64,000 nt of DNA from JABCYV01 sp035512155 (GTDB lineage: Bacteria; Acidobacteriota; Terriglobia; Terriglobales; Acidobacteriaceae). The DNA is taken from assembly GCA_035512155.1 (NCBI GenBank), contig DATKEN010000123.1, positions 62,001-126,000 of the forward strand, read 5' to 3'. A program made the translations under genes and the position numbers. Positions within the stretch are counted from its first letter, which is position 1. Each line of letters starts with the position of its first letter. The notes under the pieces were generated by a model. The model did no database searches and was not told the DNA's origin. It was given only the letters and a program-made list of their open reading frames with translations. Positions 1-7,772 of this stretch are shown here, in pieces.

Positions 1-11
1 GACAGATCGGA

Positions 12-41
12 AACCGGGTTGTAGAACAACTCAACCTGGTT
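12..41. repeat. imperfect inverted repeat near the left edge
   Basis: Ten-base arms at 12-21 and 32-41 pair with one mismatch around a ten-base loop. It could be the terminator hairpin of a gene outside the window, but no clear T-run follows. The stretch 42-274 holds no convincing gene. It contains several short hairpins, including cccga/tcggg at 242-256 just before the first gene's ribosome-binding site. Confidence 0.35.
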
Positions 42-274
42 GTCGAAAGAAAAGTTTAAGGGGTTAAGGGGACGGTCTCACTTTCGGTTTGGCGGCCCAG
101 GTGAAAACCATCCTCAAGGAGAGAGCACAAAGTCTTGCGGCCTGGCTCTTTTCGCTTAACCCCAACGCAGCATTGTAGGGCTTTCGCGGACAAACGCAAG
201 TTATTCCGCAAAAGCGATAGTCCCGCCGCCCAAAACCGGTTCCCGACGTTTTCGGGAAAGACAAAAGGAGTCGC

Positions 275-664
275 ATGAAAGTATCGAAGATCTCTAAGGG
301 CTTGCTGCTGGGACTAACTTTGCTGCTGGCGACAAGCGTGTTCGCGGCCAACAAGGGTCAATTGCAATTAAACGACCCGTTAACGATAAATGGGAAGCAA
401 CTGGCGGCTGGCGAGTATCGCCTGCAATGGGAAGGTGCTGGCTCCAGCGTAGAGTTGAGCATTCTCCGAGGCAAGACCGTCGTTGCCTCCGTCCCGGCGC
501 GGTTGGTCGATCTGGATCGTCCAGCCCAGGCGGACTTAACCATCGTCAGGATGAACGCAGACGGTAGCAAGGCATTGTCTGAAATTCGGTTCGGTGGCAA
601 GAAGTATTCGCTGGCCATCGGCAACGAATCGGCCAAAGTAGATTCGACCGACGGCAACAAATAA
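275..664 (+). CDS. small secreted protein of unknown function
   Basis: A 129-residue protein with a clear Sec signal peptide: Lys-rich start, a Leu-rich core at about residues 9-20, then cleavage near VFA-AN. The mature part is predicted beta-rich (LNDPLTINGKQLAAGEYRL) and has no cysteines. The start is supported by AAGGAG at 265-270. A strong rho-independent terminator follows 30 bases after the stop, so it looks monocistronic. I recognise no domain. Small exported proteins with this 'GKQLAAGEYRLQW' style are frequent in acidobacteria, but the role is unknown. A periplasmic or extracellular location is inferred from the signal peptide. Confidence 0.75.
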   Translation: MKVSKISKGLLLGLTLLLATSVFAANKGQLQLNDPLTINGKQLAAGEYRLQWEGAGSSVELSILRGKTVVASVPARLVDLDRPAQADLTIVRMNADGSKALSEIRFGGKKYSLAIGNESAKVDSTDGNK

Positions 665-694
665 GAGTCAGATCTGTTAGTTAAGTGTGAAACA

Positions 695-720
695 AAGGGG
701 AGCTTAAGCTCCCCTTTTTT
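695..720 (+). terminator. rho-independent terminator
   Basis: A perfect 22-base palindrome, AAGGGGAGCTTAAGCTCCCC plus TT, runs straight into a T-run ending at 720. It lies 30 bases past the stop of the 275-664 gene. Its symmetry would allow hairpin formation from either strand, but the T-run favours the plus strand. Confidence 0.88.
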
Positions 721-813
721 CGTCAAGCCTGGGTTGGATTAATTGGGAAATATGACCGCCTAGCAGAACGGGCCTTTTCTTTTCATGGAAAAGAAATTTT
801 CGGCGTTACAGCT

Positions 814-1680
814 TCACTGCACGTCCGATACCTTGCCGTTTACAAACGTCACCTTCAGGTCTTTGTAGACGTAAATCATCTTGGGACCAAGGTTAACTAC
901 CTTCTCCGGCTTACCCAGCGCCGCCTGTACTTGGTCGGTGGTCTGTCCTAGCTGAATCGTCTGGGGCTCGGGTTGTTGCTGTTGCGCCTGCTGACCTTGG
1001 CCGCCCTGGCCTCCGCCACCGCCGCCCTGCTGACCACCTTGGTTCTGCGCCTGGTTCTGTGCGTCATCACCGGTGTCCATGGAGAACACCTGGGCGATTG
1101 TATCTTCCACTTGGGGTACGCTGGCCTTCGCTAGATATCCCTTGGCGAACTGGAAGATCACCTCGGACTTGTAATACGTCGGCGGATCGATCTTGTTACA
1201 CGAGTCGCACGAAATAACGCTCAGTGCGATCATGTCCTTGCCGGAATTGACCTCAATCTTCGAGGGGTAGACCTTCTCGCCCACCTGGAATAAGCGCGTC
1301 GTTGTCTGCTTGCCAACCTGATCCTTGACGCTATTGCATTTGCCGAAAAGGCCACAGACCTTTTGTCCCATCGCAGTAGTCGCATTGCTTGCCGCCGTAG
1401 CGGGAGGATGGAGGGTTCCGTCCTGGTAATGCGCCGGTAGCAAGTTCATGTTTCCGTAGGGGACACCGAGTATACCGCCCTTTTGGATAGCCAGTAGAGT
1501 ACCAGCTTCCAACATTGCTGGTCCGTTAGAATCGCCACCCATCTTCACCATTGTGTATTGCGCCTTAAGTTGTTCCTCCAGAGAAACCGCCGGTGCAGCT
1601 TGCGCAACCAGCAGCGATGGCGAGATCACGACCAGAATCAAAACCGAAACCAGGATCGAAATTACGATTCTCTCCCGCAT
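814..1680 (-). CDS. secreted protein with C-terminal SmpA/OmlA-like module
   Basis: A 288-residue protein. Residues 1-28 form a signal peptide (MRERIVISILVSVLILVV, cleavage near VAQAAP). Residues 30-195 carry a CDSC pair (VISCDSCNKIDPP) that could bind metal or form a disulfide. A low-complexity Gln/Gly linker at about 207-240 (QNQGGQQGGGGGGQGGQGQQ) follows. The last 45 residues (LGQTTDQVQAALGKP...VTFVNGKV) look like the SmpA/OmlA/BamE fold that caps many envelope proteins. It lies 140 bases downstream of the 1821-3569 gene on the same strand, so the two may be co-transcribed. The specific role is unknown. Confidence 0.8.
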   Translation of the reverse strand: MRERIVISILVSVLILVVISPSLLVAQAAPAVSLEEQLKAQYTMVKMGGDSNGPAMLEAGTLLAIQKGGILGVPYGNMNLLPAHYQDGTLHPPATAASNATTAMGQKVCGLFGKCNSVKDQVGKQTTTRLFQVGEKVYPSKIEVNSGKDMIALSVISCDSCNKIDPPTYYKSEVIFQFAKGYLAKASVPQVEDTIAQVFSMDTGDDAQNQAQNQGGQQGGGGGGQGGQGQQAQQQQPEPQTIQLGQTTDQVQAALGKPEKVVNLGPKMIYVYKDLKVTFVNGKVSDVQ

Positions 1681-1820
1681 GACAAAATCCTCCTGTAAAG
1701 CTGTCGGGTTCAGCCTAGTTAGAACTCAAAAAACACCGTTTCCAAAGTTGCTCTCCCAGCTAGCTCGAGAGGGAGCGCTTACGCACGTGACGCTCCCGTT
1801 CCCAGCCGTTCTGAGGCGTT

Positions 1821-3569
1821 CTATTGCGACGATCCTTGCCCACCAGAGTCTTGCGGGACGTCCGCCTCTGCCTGGTCAGCATCTTTCTGTGCTTGTTGTA
1901 ATTCGCTGTCCACGTTGGTATCTGCCGCAGGCGGTGGCACTTCTCCACCCTTCGTAGTGGTATCCGGAGCCGCAGGCAGTCCGTTCTTCCCCGAATTTTC
2001 TGCCAGCGTTTTAAGACCGGCATCCAGCGTCTCGCGGAGGTGATTGTGCATCTCTTGCAGGTCGCTCACGTCTACCGCGATGGTAGAGCCAACGGGGCAC
2101 TCGTCCTTTTTGCTGCTTTTAACGGTGGCGTCGACGTTATGGTCATCATCGGGCGTATCACCAGTTCGGAGAATCACATCCCCGGGAGTCAGCGAGCAGT
2201 CCTGACCTTCCGAAGTTGTGGAGTCAAGGTTGCTGGACACCACGAAGATGCGGCTGTTGGGATCCAGCGCGGGCGGCACTTCCTCTCCGCTCGCGGCCGC
2301 CTGCTGAGAATTCGAGGCTGCAGCCTGCTCAGCGGCAATCTGCTTCTTCAGCTCGTCAGCAATTGCTTGCTTCACCTCGGGACTGATCTGCGTTTGCGCA
2401 GTGGGTGCCTTGCCCGCCGCCTGCGTAGTCCCTCCGGTCATCGCGTACGGCTGAACTCCATAAGCCGCCATCAGGTTCGTGGCGATCAGATCATCCGTCG
2501 ACCACAATGAGGCCATGGCATTCGCCGAATCTGGCGCGACGCCTGGTAAACCCGGCGCGCCCAGCGAACCAGCTTGCTGCGCTTCATAGGCAGCCCGGAG
2601 ACTCTCAGCCATCAGGTAGTCGGTAAGCCAAAAGGAAGCGGTAGGGTAAGAAGGATACGGGGAGTAGTACGGACCGTAGTAGCCGTACCAGGGTTGGGCG
2701 TTCCAACCCCAATTGTAATAAACAGGGGCAGGCCACGGATTGTAGGCCCATCCGTAATAAACCGGCTGATAGTAATAAGCCGGGGCGTAGCCGTAATAGG
2801 GTTGGCCGCCATAGTAATAGGTGCGATACGCGTATACGTATGGACGTCCACCCACGTAATACGTGCGCTGGACGTAAGTGCGGCCCCCGTGCGAATAGTA
2901 CGGGCGCTGCATGTAGCCTCGACCACGGCCTGTGGCCACGACCTGGCGTCCGTTGCGCTGGCTCACGACTTTTCGTTCACCGTGCGCTTTATGGTCGATT
3001 CTCATGTTGTGGGTTTGAATAGTACGAACGTGCCCACCTCGATAGCTCGCCTGGATTTTCGCTCCTGACTTGCTGGTGATCTCGCGAGTTGTGGTCGGTG
3101 GGCCACGGCGGTTTGCCGCCGCTGGCCGACCAGCATTTGCTCCGGGAGCTCCTTTGGAGGCATTGGCGTTGCCGCCATGGGCCGCGTTACCCGGGGCATT
3201 GGCGTTGCCGCCATGGGCCGCGTTTCCGGGGGCATTGCTTCCGTGCGCCCCACCGGTTCCAGGCGCGGGGCTACCTGGCCGTCCCGTGCTCGGCCCATGT
3301 GCGCCGTTCGGTCCGGGTGCGCCGTTCGCTCCGTGGGTCGTGTTCGCAGGGTGACCTGTGTTCGCTCCAGGAGCGGCGTTTCCCGACTGAGGGCTGGCGG
3401 GACCGTGCGGGTTTTGCGCAGCTGGCTTGGCCGGGGCAGGCGGCGGGGGCGTACTCTTCTTGTTCTTGTCATTCGGAGCCTGGGCCAACGCCATTGCCGA
3501 AATAATCAGCAAAATCGGAAGGATAGCCCAGCTCATTCGTGTATTTTTACGTTGCCTGATCAAATTCAT
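1821..3569 (-). CDS. Gly-rich/Tyr-rich secreted protein
   Basis: A 582-residue protein from the ATG at 3569, preceded by AGGAGG; longer in-frame starts lack a signal. Residues 1-30 are a signal peptide ending in MALAQA. Residues 55-155 are Gly/Asn/Pro/Ala-rich with partial collagen-like Gly-X-Y register and a 12-residue repeat (PGNAAHGGNANA). Residues 215-310 are extremely Tyr/Gly/Pro-rich (YYYGGQPYYGYAPAYYY). Two copies of a W[LS]TD[YD]L[MI]A motif follow near 314 and 352, then an Ala/Gln-rich tail. It resembles taxon-restricted acidobacterial surface proteins, possibly structural or adhesive; that is inference. Confidence 0.8.
   Translation of the reverse strand: MNLIRQRKNTRMSWAILPILLIISAMALAQAPNDKNKKSTPPPPAPAKPAAQNPHGPASPQSGNAAPGANTGHPANTTHGANGAPGPNGAHGPSTGRPGSPAPGTGGAHGSNAPGNAAHGGNANAPGNAAHGGNANASKGAPGANAGRPAAANRRGPPTTTREITSKSGAKIQASYRGGHVRTIQTHNMRIDHKAHGERKVVSQRNGRQVVATGRGRGYMQRPYYSHGGRTYVQRTYYVGGRPYVYAYRTYYYGGQPYYGYAPAYYYQPVYYGWAYNPWPAPVYYNWGWNAQPWYGYYGPYYSPYPSYPTASFWLTDYLMAESLRAAYEAQQAGSLGAPGLPGVAPDSANAMASLWSTDDLIATNLMAAYGVQPYAMTGGTTQAAGKAPTAQTQISPEVKQAIADELKKQIAAEQAAASNSQQAAASGEEVPPALDPNSRIFVVSSNLDSTTSEGQDCSLTPGDVILRTGDTPDDDHNVDATVKSSKKDECPVGSTIAVDVSDLQEMHNHLRETLDAGLKTLAENSGKNGLPAAPDTTTKGGEVPPPAADTNVDSELQQAQKDADQAEADVPQDSGGQGSSQ
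3159..3240. repeat. 36-bp tandem repeat in the Gly-rich coding region
   Basis: Near-identical 36-base units begin at 3159 and 3195. A third, partial unit begins at 3231. They encode the 12-residue repeat in the collagen-like part of the secreted protein. The exact 36-base period keeps frame, so copy number could vary by slippage without disrupting the protein. Confidence 0.85.
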
Positions 3570-4090
3570 CTCTCGGCCTCCTGGACACATGATTTTTCCT
3601 GGGTTCGCCCGCGCGACCAGCCCGCTGGCGCGAAGGTCTTTTGAATACTCCCTTATCTTTGACAAGAGATTTACCTCGATTACCGAACACGACCCTGATC
3701 TCCTCATCAGGATCGGCGCTTGCGCGTCTTAGCATGACCCTTTTGAGGTCTGTCGCTTCCCCAAGCCGGATTGATTGCATTCAATCCAGTCCAAAGGCCA
3801 GGTATGCATGCAATCAAAGGAAGAACCCAGGTGGACCAGAAGCGGAAATCGAAAGGGGCCCACGTACGATCGGAGATTCTGCGTCTGGTAGGTTCGCTGT
3901 TGGCCGCAAAAGATATCAGAAGTTGATGAATCGGGCAATCATTAGTTGGGGCTAGTCGTCAGACCTCAAAAGCCCAGCAATTACCACAATCTAGCCCACT
4001 AAGTGTATGGGGTGTCGCACTGGAAGAACGGGCGCGAGAGAGCGCGCGTCTCCCGGGAAACAAAAGAAAATGCCGGCGCTCGGAGCGGCT
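3570..4090. other. intergenic region, no gene recognised
   Basis: A 521-base spacer between the start of the Gly/Tyr-rich gene and the end of moeB. It contains a perfect 10-base inverted repeat (TTGATTGCAT at 3771-3780, its complement at 3808-3817) with a 27-base loop, which could be an operator or a hairpin. Open frames here have neither a ribosome site nor recognisable protein features. The promoter of the secreted-protein gene presumably lies just right of 3570. Confidence 0.6.
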
Positions 4091-5263
4091 TTAGTATTTC
4101 GGCATCTTGGGATCCACGCGATCGGCCCAGGCCAGGATTCCTCCCGACAGATTGTGCACTTTTTTGAATCCCGCTTGCCGCAGAAAATCCACCGCCTTGG
4201 CGCTGCGCGCGCCCGAGCGGCAATGGGCCACGATCTCACGGCTCGAATCGAGCTCGTGCACCCGCTTGGGGAGATCGCCGAGAGGAATCAGGTAGCCATT
4301 GATATTGCAGATCTGATATTCGTGTGGCTCGCGCACGTCGAGCACGAACAGGTCATCGCCCGCATCCAGCCGGCGCTTGAGCTCTTCCACTTGAATTTCT
4401 GGAACGGCTATCTCCACTGGCTTCTCCTCGCCGCGAATACCGCAAAATTCGTTGTAGTCGATCAGCTTGGTGATTGTTGGATGTTCGCTGCAAACCGGGC
4501 AGTCCGGATTCTTGCGCAGCTTAAGCTCGCGGAACTTCATGCCTAGAGCATCGATCAGCAGCAATCTTCCGATGAGCGCATCGCCTTTGCCCAAAATCAG
4601 CTTGATGGCTTCCGTCGCCTGGATCACCCCGACCAGCCCCGGAAGAATGCCGAGCACTCCTCCTTCCGCGCAGGAAGGAACCAATCCCGGAGGTGGCGGT
4701 TCAGGATATAAGCATCGATAGCATGGTCCTTCTTCGGTAGCGAAGACGCTGGCCTGGCCCTCAAAGCGGAAAATCGAACCGTAAACATTGGGCTTGCCGG
4801 TCAGCACGCAGGCGTCATTCACCAGATAACGGGTGGGAAAATTGTCGGTGCCGTCGGCGATGATGTCGAACTCGCGGAACAACTCAAGTGCATTGTCGCT
4901 ACTGAGGCGGGTTTCGAATTTGCGTATGTTGAGAAATGGATTGATCGCCTTCAACTTCTCCGCTGCGGAATCGAGCTTCTTCCGGCCCACGTCGGCGGTC
5001 GAGTGAATGATCTGGCGCTGCAGATTGGTGTAATCCACCACGTCGAAGTCCACGATGCCGAGCGTGCCCACACCCGCGGCGCCGAGATAAAGCGCCAGCG
5101 GCGAACCCAGCCCGCCTGCCCCGATGCACAGCACGCGCGCCGCCTTAAGCTTAAGCTGTCCCTCCATGCCGACCTCGGGCATGATGAGGTGACGCGAGTA
5201 GCGCAGGATTTCGTCGTTCGAGAGAGTGGCAACTTCGGGTTTGACTTCGGTGATCGTGGCCAT
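4091..5263 (-). CDS. moeB: MoeB/ThiF-family adenylyltransferase with rhodanese domain
   Basis: A 390-residue E1-like enzyme. It adenylates the C-terminal glycine of a MoaD/ThiS-type sulfur carrier, and its fused rhodanese domain can supply sulfur. Visible: nucleotide-binding GAGGLG at 48-53, structural zinc ligands C181xxC184 and C255xxC258, conserved NFPTRYLVNDAC at 141-152, and PSCAEGGV at 196-203. The C-terminal rhodanese domain spans about 290-390 with active-site loop HCRSGARS. The length is normal for the MoeB-rhodanese fusion. It lies on the same strand as the carrier, JAMM protease and cysteine synthase, pointing to thiocarboxylate-dependent cysteine synthesis. A role in molybdopterin synthesis is also possible. 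Confidence 0.93.
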   Translation of the reverse strand: MATITEVKPEVATLSNDEILRYSRHLIMPEVGMEGQLKLKAARVLCIGAGGLGSPLALYLGAAGVGTLGIVDFDVVDYTNLQRQIIHSTADVGRKKLDSAAEKLKAINPFLNIRKFETRLSSDNALELFREFDIIADGTDNFPTRYLVNDACVLTGKPNVYGSIFRFEGQASVFATEEGPCYRCLYPEPPPPGLVPSCAEGGVLGILPGLVGVIQATEAIKLILGKGDALIGRLLLIDALGMKFRELKLRKNPDCPVCSEHPTITKLIDYNEFCGIRGEEKPVEIAVPEIQVEELKRRLDAGDDLFVLDVREPHEYQICNINGYLIPLGDLPKRVHELDSSREIVAHCRSGARSAKAVDFLRQAGFKKVHNLSGGILAWADRVDPKMPKY

Positions 5264-5275
5264 GCGAACCTCTTA

Positions 5276-5400
5276 AATTGGAGAATTGTCGAATTTACGA
5301 ATTGACCGATTGAATACAGCTATGGACAGGAGAGACAACAACAGCGGCTTGTGAGCTCTGGTTTCAATTCGACAATGCGTAAATCTGCCAATTCGTCAAT
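5276..5400. repeat. inverted repeat between moeB and the sulfur-carrier gene
   Basis: Left arm 5276-5312 (containing GAATTGTCGAATTTACGAAT) and right arm 5363-5400 are inverted, imperfect copies of the same A/T-rich unit. The unit's family also occurs at 6496-6583 between the JAMM and cysM genes. It looks like an interspersed intergenic hairpin element of this genome rather than a gene-specific regulator. Confidence 0.65.
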
Positions 5401-5678
5401 CAACTCCGGCCTCCCGCAATCGAAGGCACAATGGAAATACTATCACCGTCCTTGACGGCCGTAGCTTCCTTTTGCAGGTAGCGTACGTCTTCGTCGTTCA
5501 GGTAAACATTCACGAAAGCACGAAGTTTGCCTTCATCGGTGTAAAGGTGGCGGCGCAGATCCGGGTGCTGAGCCACTAATCCTGACAGAGCCTCGCCGAT
5601 GGTTGAAGCTTTGACCTCGATGTCAGGCTGTTTCCCGGCGTACTGACGTAGAGGCGTGGGTATGTGAATCTTGGGCAT
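5400..5678 (-). CDS. MoaD/ThiS-like sulfur carrier protein ending Gly-Gly-Arg-Ser
   Basis: A 92-residue ubiquitin-fold carrier, starting at the ATG at 5678 (MPKIHIPTPLRQYAGKQ). A longer upstream extension reads through repeat DNA and is not credible. Conserved family features: the TIGEALSGL helix, the AFVNVYLND strand and the terminal DSISIVPSIAGG. The chain runs two residues beyond the usual diglycine, ending GG-RS. Carriers with such tails (known for the QbsE type) need a JAMM protease to expose GG before adenylation, and a JAMM gene lies just upstream. It is therefore most likely the CysO-type sulfur donor for the cysM-like enzyme, activated by the adjacent MoeB. Confidence 0.85.
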   Translation of the reverse strand: MPKIHIPTPLRQYAGKQPDIEVKASTIGEALSGLVAQHPDLRRHLYTDEGKLRAFVNVYLNDEDVRYLQKEATAVKDGDSISIVPSIAGGRS

Positions 5679-6046
5679 GCATAGATGATGCCACAGAAAG
5701 GGCGGAGGATGCAGACGGGTACGGCGCGGACCTGTCCTGAGCGCAGTCGAAGGAGCCCTCGCCCGCGCGAACCCGAGTTTTCTCGTCCCCGAACCTTTGT
5801 GTCTCAGGAAATTTGTCATCTTGAGCGGAGTGGGACCATTCGCTTGCGAATCATCACACGGAGTCGAAAGACCTGCTGTTCCCCCACCGCACCGCGGAAG
5901 CCGCAAGGCGTTACATATGATAGTAAGGTGAAGACGAACGGCCATTCTGGTTCCACGAGAAAAGCAGGTTCCTCGACACGCTTTCGCCGCGTTCGCGGCT
6001 ACAAGCGGCTCGGAATGACAACGTCTGCTGGGGGCAGGGTCGCAGG
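5679..6046. other. spacer filled with repeat DNA
   Basis: A 368-base gap between the carrier and JAMM genes. It holds a half-copy of a repeat (cctgagcgcagtcgaaggag, about 5738-5757) and a full inverted-repeat element (5813-6021). No coding sequence is supported. Co-transcription of the two genes across this gap is uncertain. Confidence 0.6.
5813..6021. repeat. 209-bp inverted-repeat element (MITE/REP-like)
   Basis: The outer arms (TTGTCATCTTGAGCGG at the left, GCTCGGAATGACAA at the right) are inverted copies. A second inner pair (GTCGAAAGACCTGCTGTTC near 5863-5881 and AAGCAGGTTCCTCGAC near 5961-5976) is also inverted. Related sequences occur at 57430-57543, 41785-41830 and 46335-46364. This is a non-coding mobile-looking repeat family, with no transposase inside. 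Confidence 0.7.
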
Positions 6047-6478
6047 CTAGCTGATCTCAATTTTCTCATCCACCAACTTCTTGTCGTTCTCATCGCTGCC
6101 TATAAGCTCGAACGAATTCGTCAGCACGGCTTTGCCCTTTTCTACGCCGGTAATCACGTAGGAGCAGCCGAACCAGTGGGCTTCGGCGAGATCGGTCGAA
6201 GACCATCGCGCCGGGTGATCAGGATGCGAGTGGTAGAAGCCAATGATGTCCTCTCCGCGTTCGCGGCCTTCACGCTGGATGCGGATCAAGTCTTTGGGAT
6301 CGATGTTGTAACGGTTGTGTGCGGAATCCGTCCGAGTATTGCCGGCCCGAGCGACGGAAGTCACGACGCGTTCGTCACCATCCATCCGGCCGAGCAAAAC
6401 TCCACAGCATTCGTGCGGATATGTTTCTTCGCCGTGGCGGCGGAGAGCAGCATAGTGCGATTGGGAAAGTTTGAGCAT
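6047..6478 (-). CDS. JAMM/MPN+ metalloprotease (Mec-like)
   Basis: A 143-residue zinc protease with the complete JAMM signature: Glu23 in PHECCGVLLG, then H83-x-H85-x7-S93-x2-D96 within FYHSHPDHPARWSSTD. The family includes Mec of Mycobacterium, which releases cysteine from the CysO carrier, and QbsD, which trims carrier tails. The neighbouring carrier ends GG-RS and the next gene upstream is a cysteine synthase. This enzyme may therefore both expose the diglycine and release the cysteine adduct; that dual role is inference. Cytoplasmic, with no signal peptide. Confidence 0.92.
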   Translation of the reverse strand: MLKLSQSHYAALRRHGEETYPHECCGVLLGRMDGDERVVTSVARAGNTRTDSAHNRYNIDPKDLIRIQREGRERGEDIIGFYHSHPDHPARWSSTDLAEAHWFGCSYVITGVEKGKAVLTNSFELIGSDENDKKLVDEKIEIS

Positions 6479-6495
6479 GCGGACCGATTGCCGAT

Positions 6496-6583
6496 TGTCG
6501 AATTGTCGGATTTGCGAATTGACAAATTGTTAAGCGTATGGACGAAATCAAATTCGTCAATTCTTCAATCCGACAATTCGAAC
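6496..6583. repeat. long imperfect hairpin repeat upstream of the JAMM gene
   Basis: Arms 6496-6529 and 6550-6583 are inverted copies sharing CGAATTGTCGGATT and GAATTGAC. They belong to the same family as the repeat at 5276-5400. The hairpin fills almost the whole cysM-JAMM spacer, so it could act as an RNA processing or stability element in a common transcript. Confidence 0.7.
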
Positions 6584-6586
6584 ATC

Positions 6587-7561
6587 CTACCCTTCTTCCC
6601 AGAACCTCTCGCTCAGATATTTGTCGCCAGAGTCGCACAGGATGGTCACAAAAACAGCGGGCTCGTTCTTCTTGAGTTGACGCGCGACTCGCAGGCAGCC
6701 CACGACCGCCGCGGCCGCCGAGATCCCGACCAACAGGCCTTCTTCGCGAGCCAAGCGTATCGCCATGGCGTAGGCGTCCTCGGTGGATATTCCAATATCC
6801 TGATTAGCCAGCGTGGGATCATAAATTTTCGGCACGATGGCGCTGGCCATGTGCTTCGCGCCTTCGATTCCGTGGAAGGGTGAATCGGGCTGCAGCGAGA
6901 TACAGCGAATCTTCGGATTCAGCTCCTTCAGACGTCGCGTGGTGCCCACGAAGGTTCCGCTCGTGCCCATCATGGAAACAAAATGGGTGATACGTCCTTC
7001 TGTTTGTTGCCAGATTTCGTTGGCTGTGCCATGGTAATGAGCCCGCCAGTTGGCGTCGTTGCCATATTGGTTGGCATAAAAATATTTATCGGGATGTTTG
7101 GCGTAGAGTTCGCGCGCCGCCCGAATTGCTCCATCAGAGCCATCGGCCGGGTCGGTGTAAATAATGTTCGCGCCGTAAGCGTGCAGGATGCGCTTGCGCT
7201 CGACGGAAACATTTTCCGGCATGCATAGCGTCACCGGAAATCCTTCTGCCGCTCCGATCATGGCGTATGCGATGCCAGTATTTCCGCTGGTGGAATCGAG
7301 CAGGATCTGGCCCGGTCCGAAGTTCCCGCTGGCACGGGCTTCAGCCACGATGTTGGACGCGGCGCGGTCCTTCACCGATCCTCCGGGATTGCACCATTCC
7401 GCTTTGCCTAGGATCTCGACGCCCGGCAAGTCCCGAGTCACGCGTTCCAGACGCAGCAACGGGGTATTCCCGATGCGCTCTAAACTGCGCTGGCCGAGCG
7501 GACCGAAGTCGTGCACGAGTGGACGCATTTCTTCGCTGGCCTTTGCAAGGGGATGGTGCAT
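6587..7561 (-). CDS. cysM: PLP-dependent cysteine synthase (CysM/CysK family)
   Basis: About 324 residues from the ATG at 7561; an upstream ATG at 7591 and a TTG at 7651 are alternatives, and none has a strong ribosome site. Fold-type II PLP enzyme with IGNTPLLRLERV, PLP lysine in NPGGSVKDRAA, substrate loop STSGNTGIAYAMIGA, phosphate-binding MMGTSGTFVGTTRRL and SGDKYLSERFW near the C-terminus. It joins a sulfide source with O-acetylserine or O-phosphoserine. The linked carrier, JAMM and MoeB genes suggest a protein thiocarboxylate as sulfur donor, as for mycobacterial CysM. First gene of the minus-strand cluster. Confidence 0.9.
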   Translation of the reverse strand: MHHPLAKASEEMRPLVHDFGPLGQRSLERIGNTPLLRLERVTRDLPGVEILGKAEWCNPGGSVKDRAASNIVAEARASGNFGPGQILLDSTSGNTGIAYAMIGAAEGFPVTLCMPENVSVERKRILHAYGANIIYTDPADGSDGAIRAARELYAKHPDKYFYANQYGNDANWRAHYHGTANEIWQQTEGRITHFVSMMGTSGTFVGTTRRLKELNPKIRCISLQPDSPFHGIEGAKHMASAIVPKIYDPTLANQDIGISTEDAYAMAIRLAREEGLLVGISAAAAVVGCLRVARQLKKNEPAVFVTILCDSGDKYLSERFWEEG

Positions 7562-7772
7562 TTTCGTCGTTTTAGAAGACACTCGTCGCATAAATTGCGG
7601 CACGAAATCGTGACTATCGTAATCTGCACAAATGGCAAAAGCAGGCGTCAACTATGAGAGGTTAGATTATAAAGGAGCTTAATTCGATCCTCAGAGAATA
7701 GAAGAATGCACTTTTTGTGAAATCCAGCATCTAAGTTATCGAGGAACACGAAAGGGACCTGAGTACAACGAA

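Noticed and set aside
60..274. possible cyclic-di-GMP-I riboswitch before the first gene
   Set aside because: The GEMM core motifs (GCAAAGCC-type loop and tetraloop receptor) could not be found in order.
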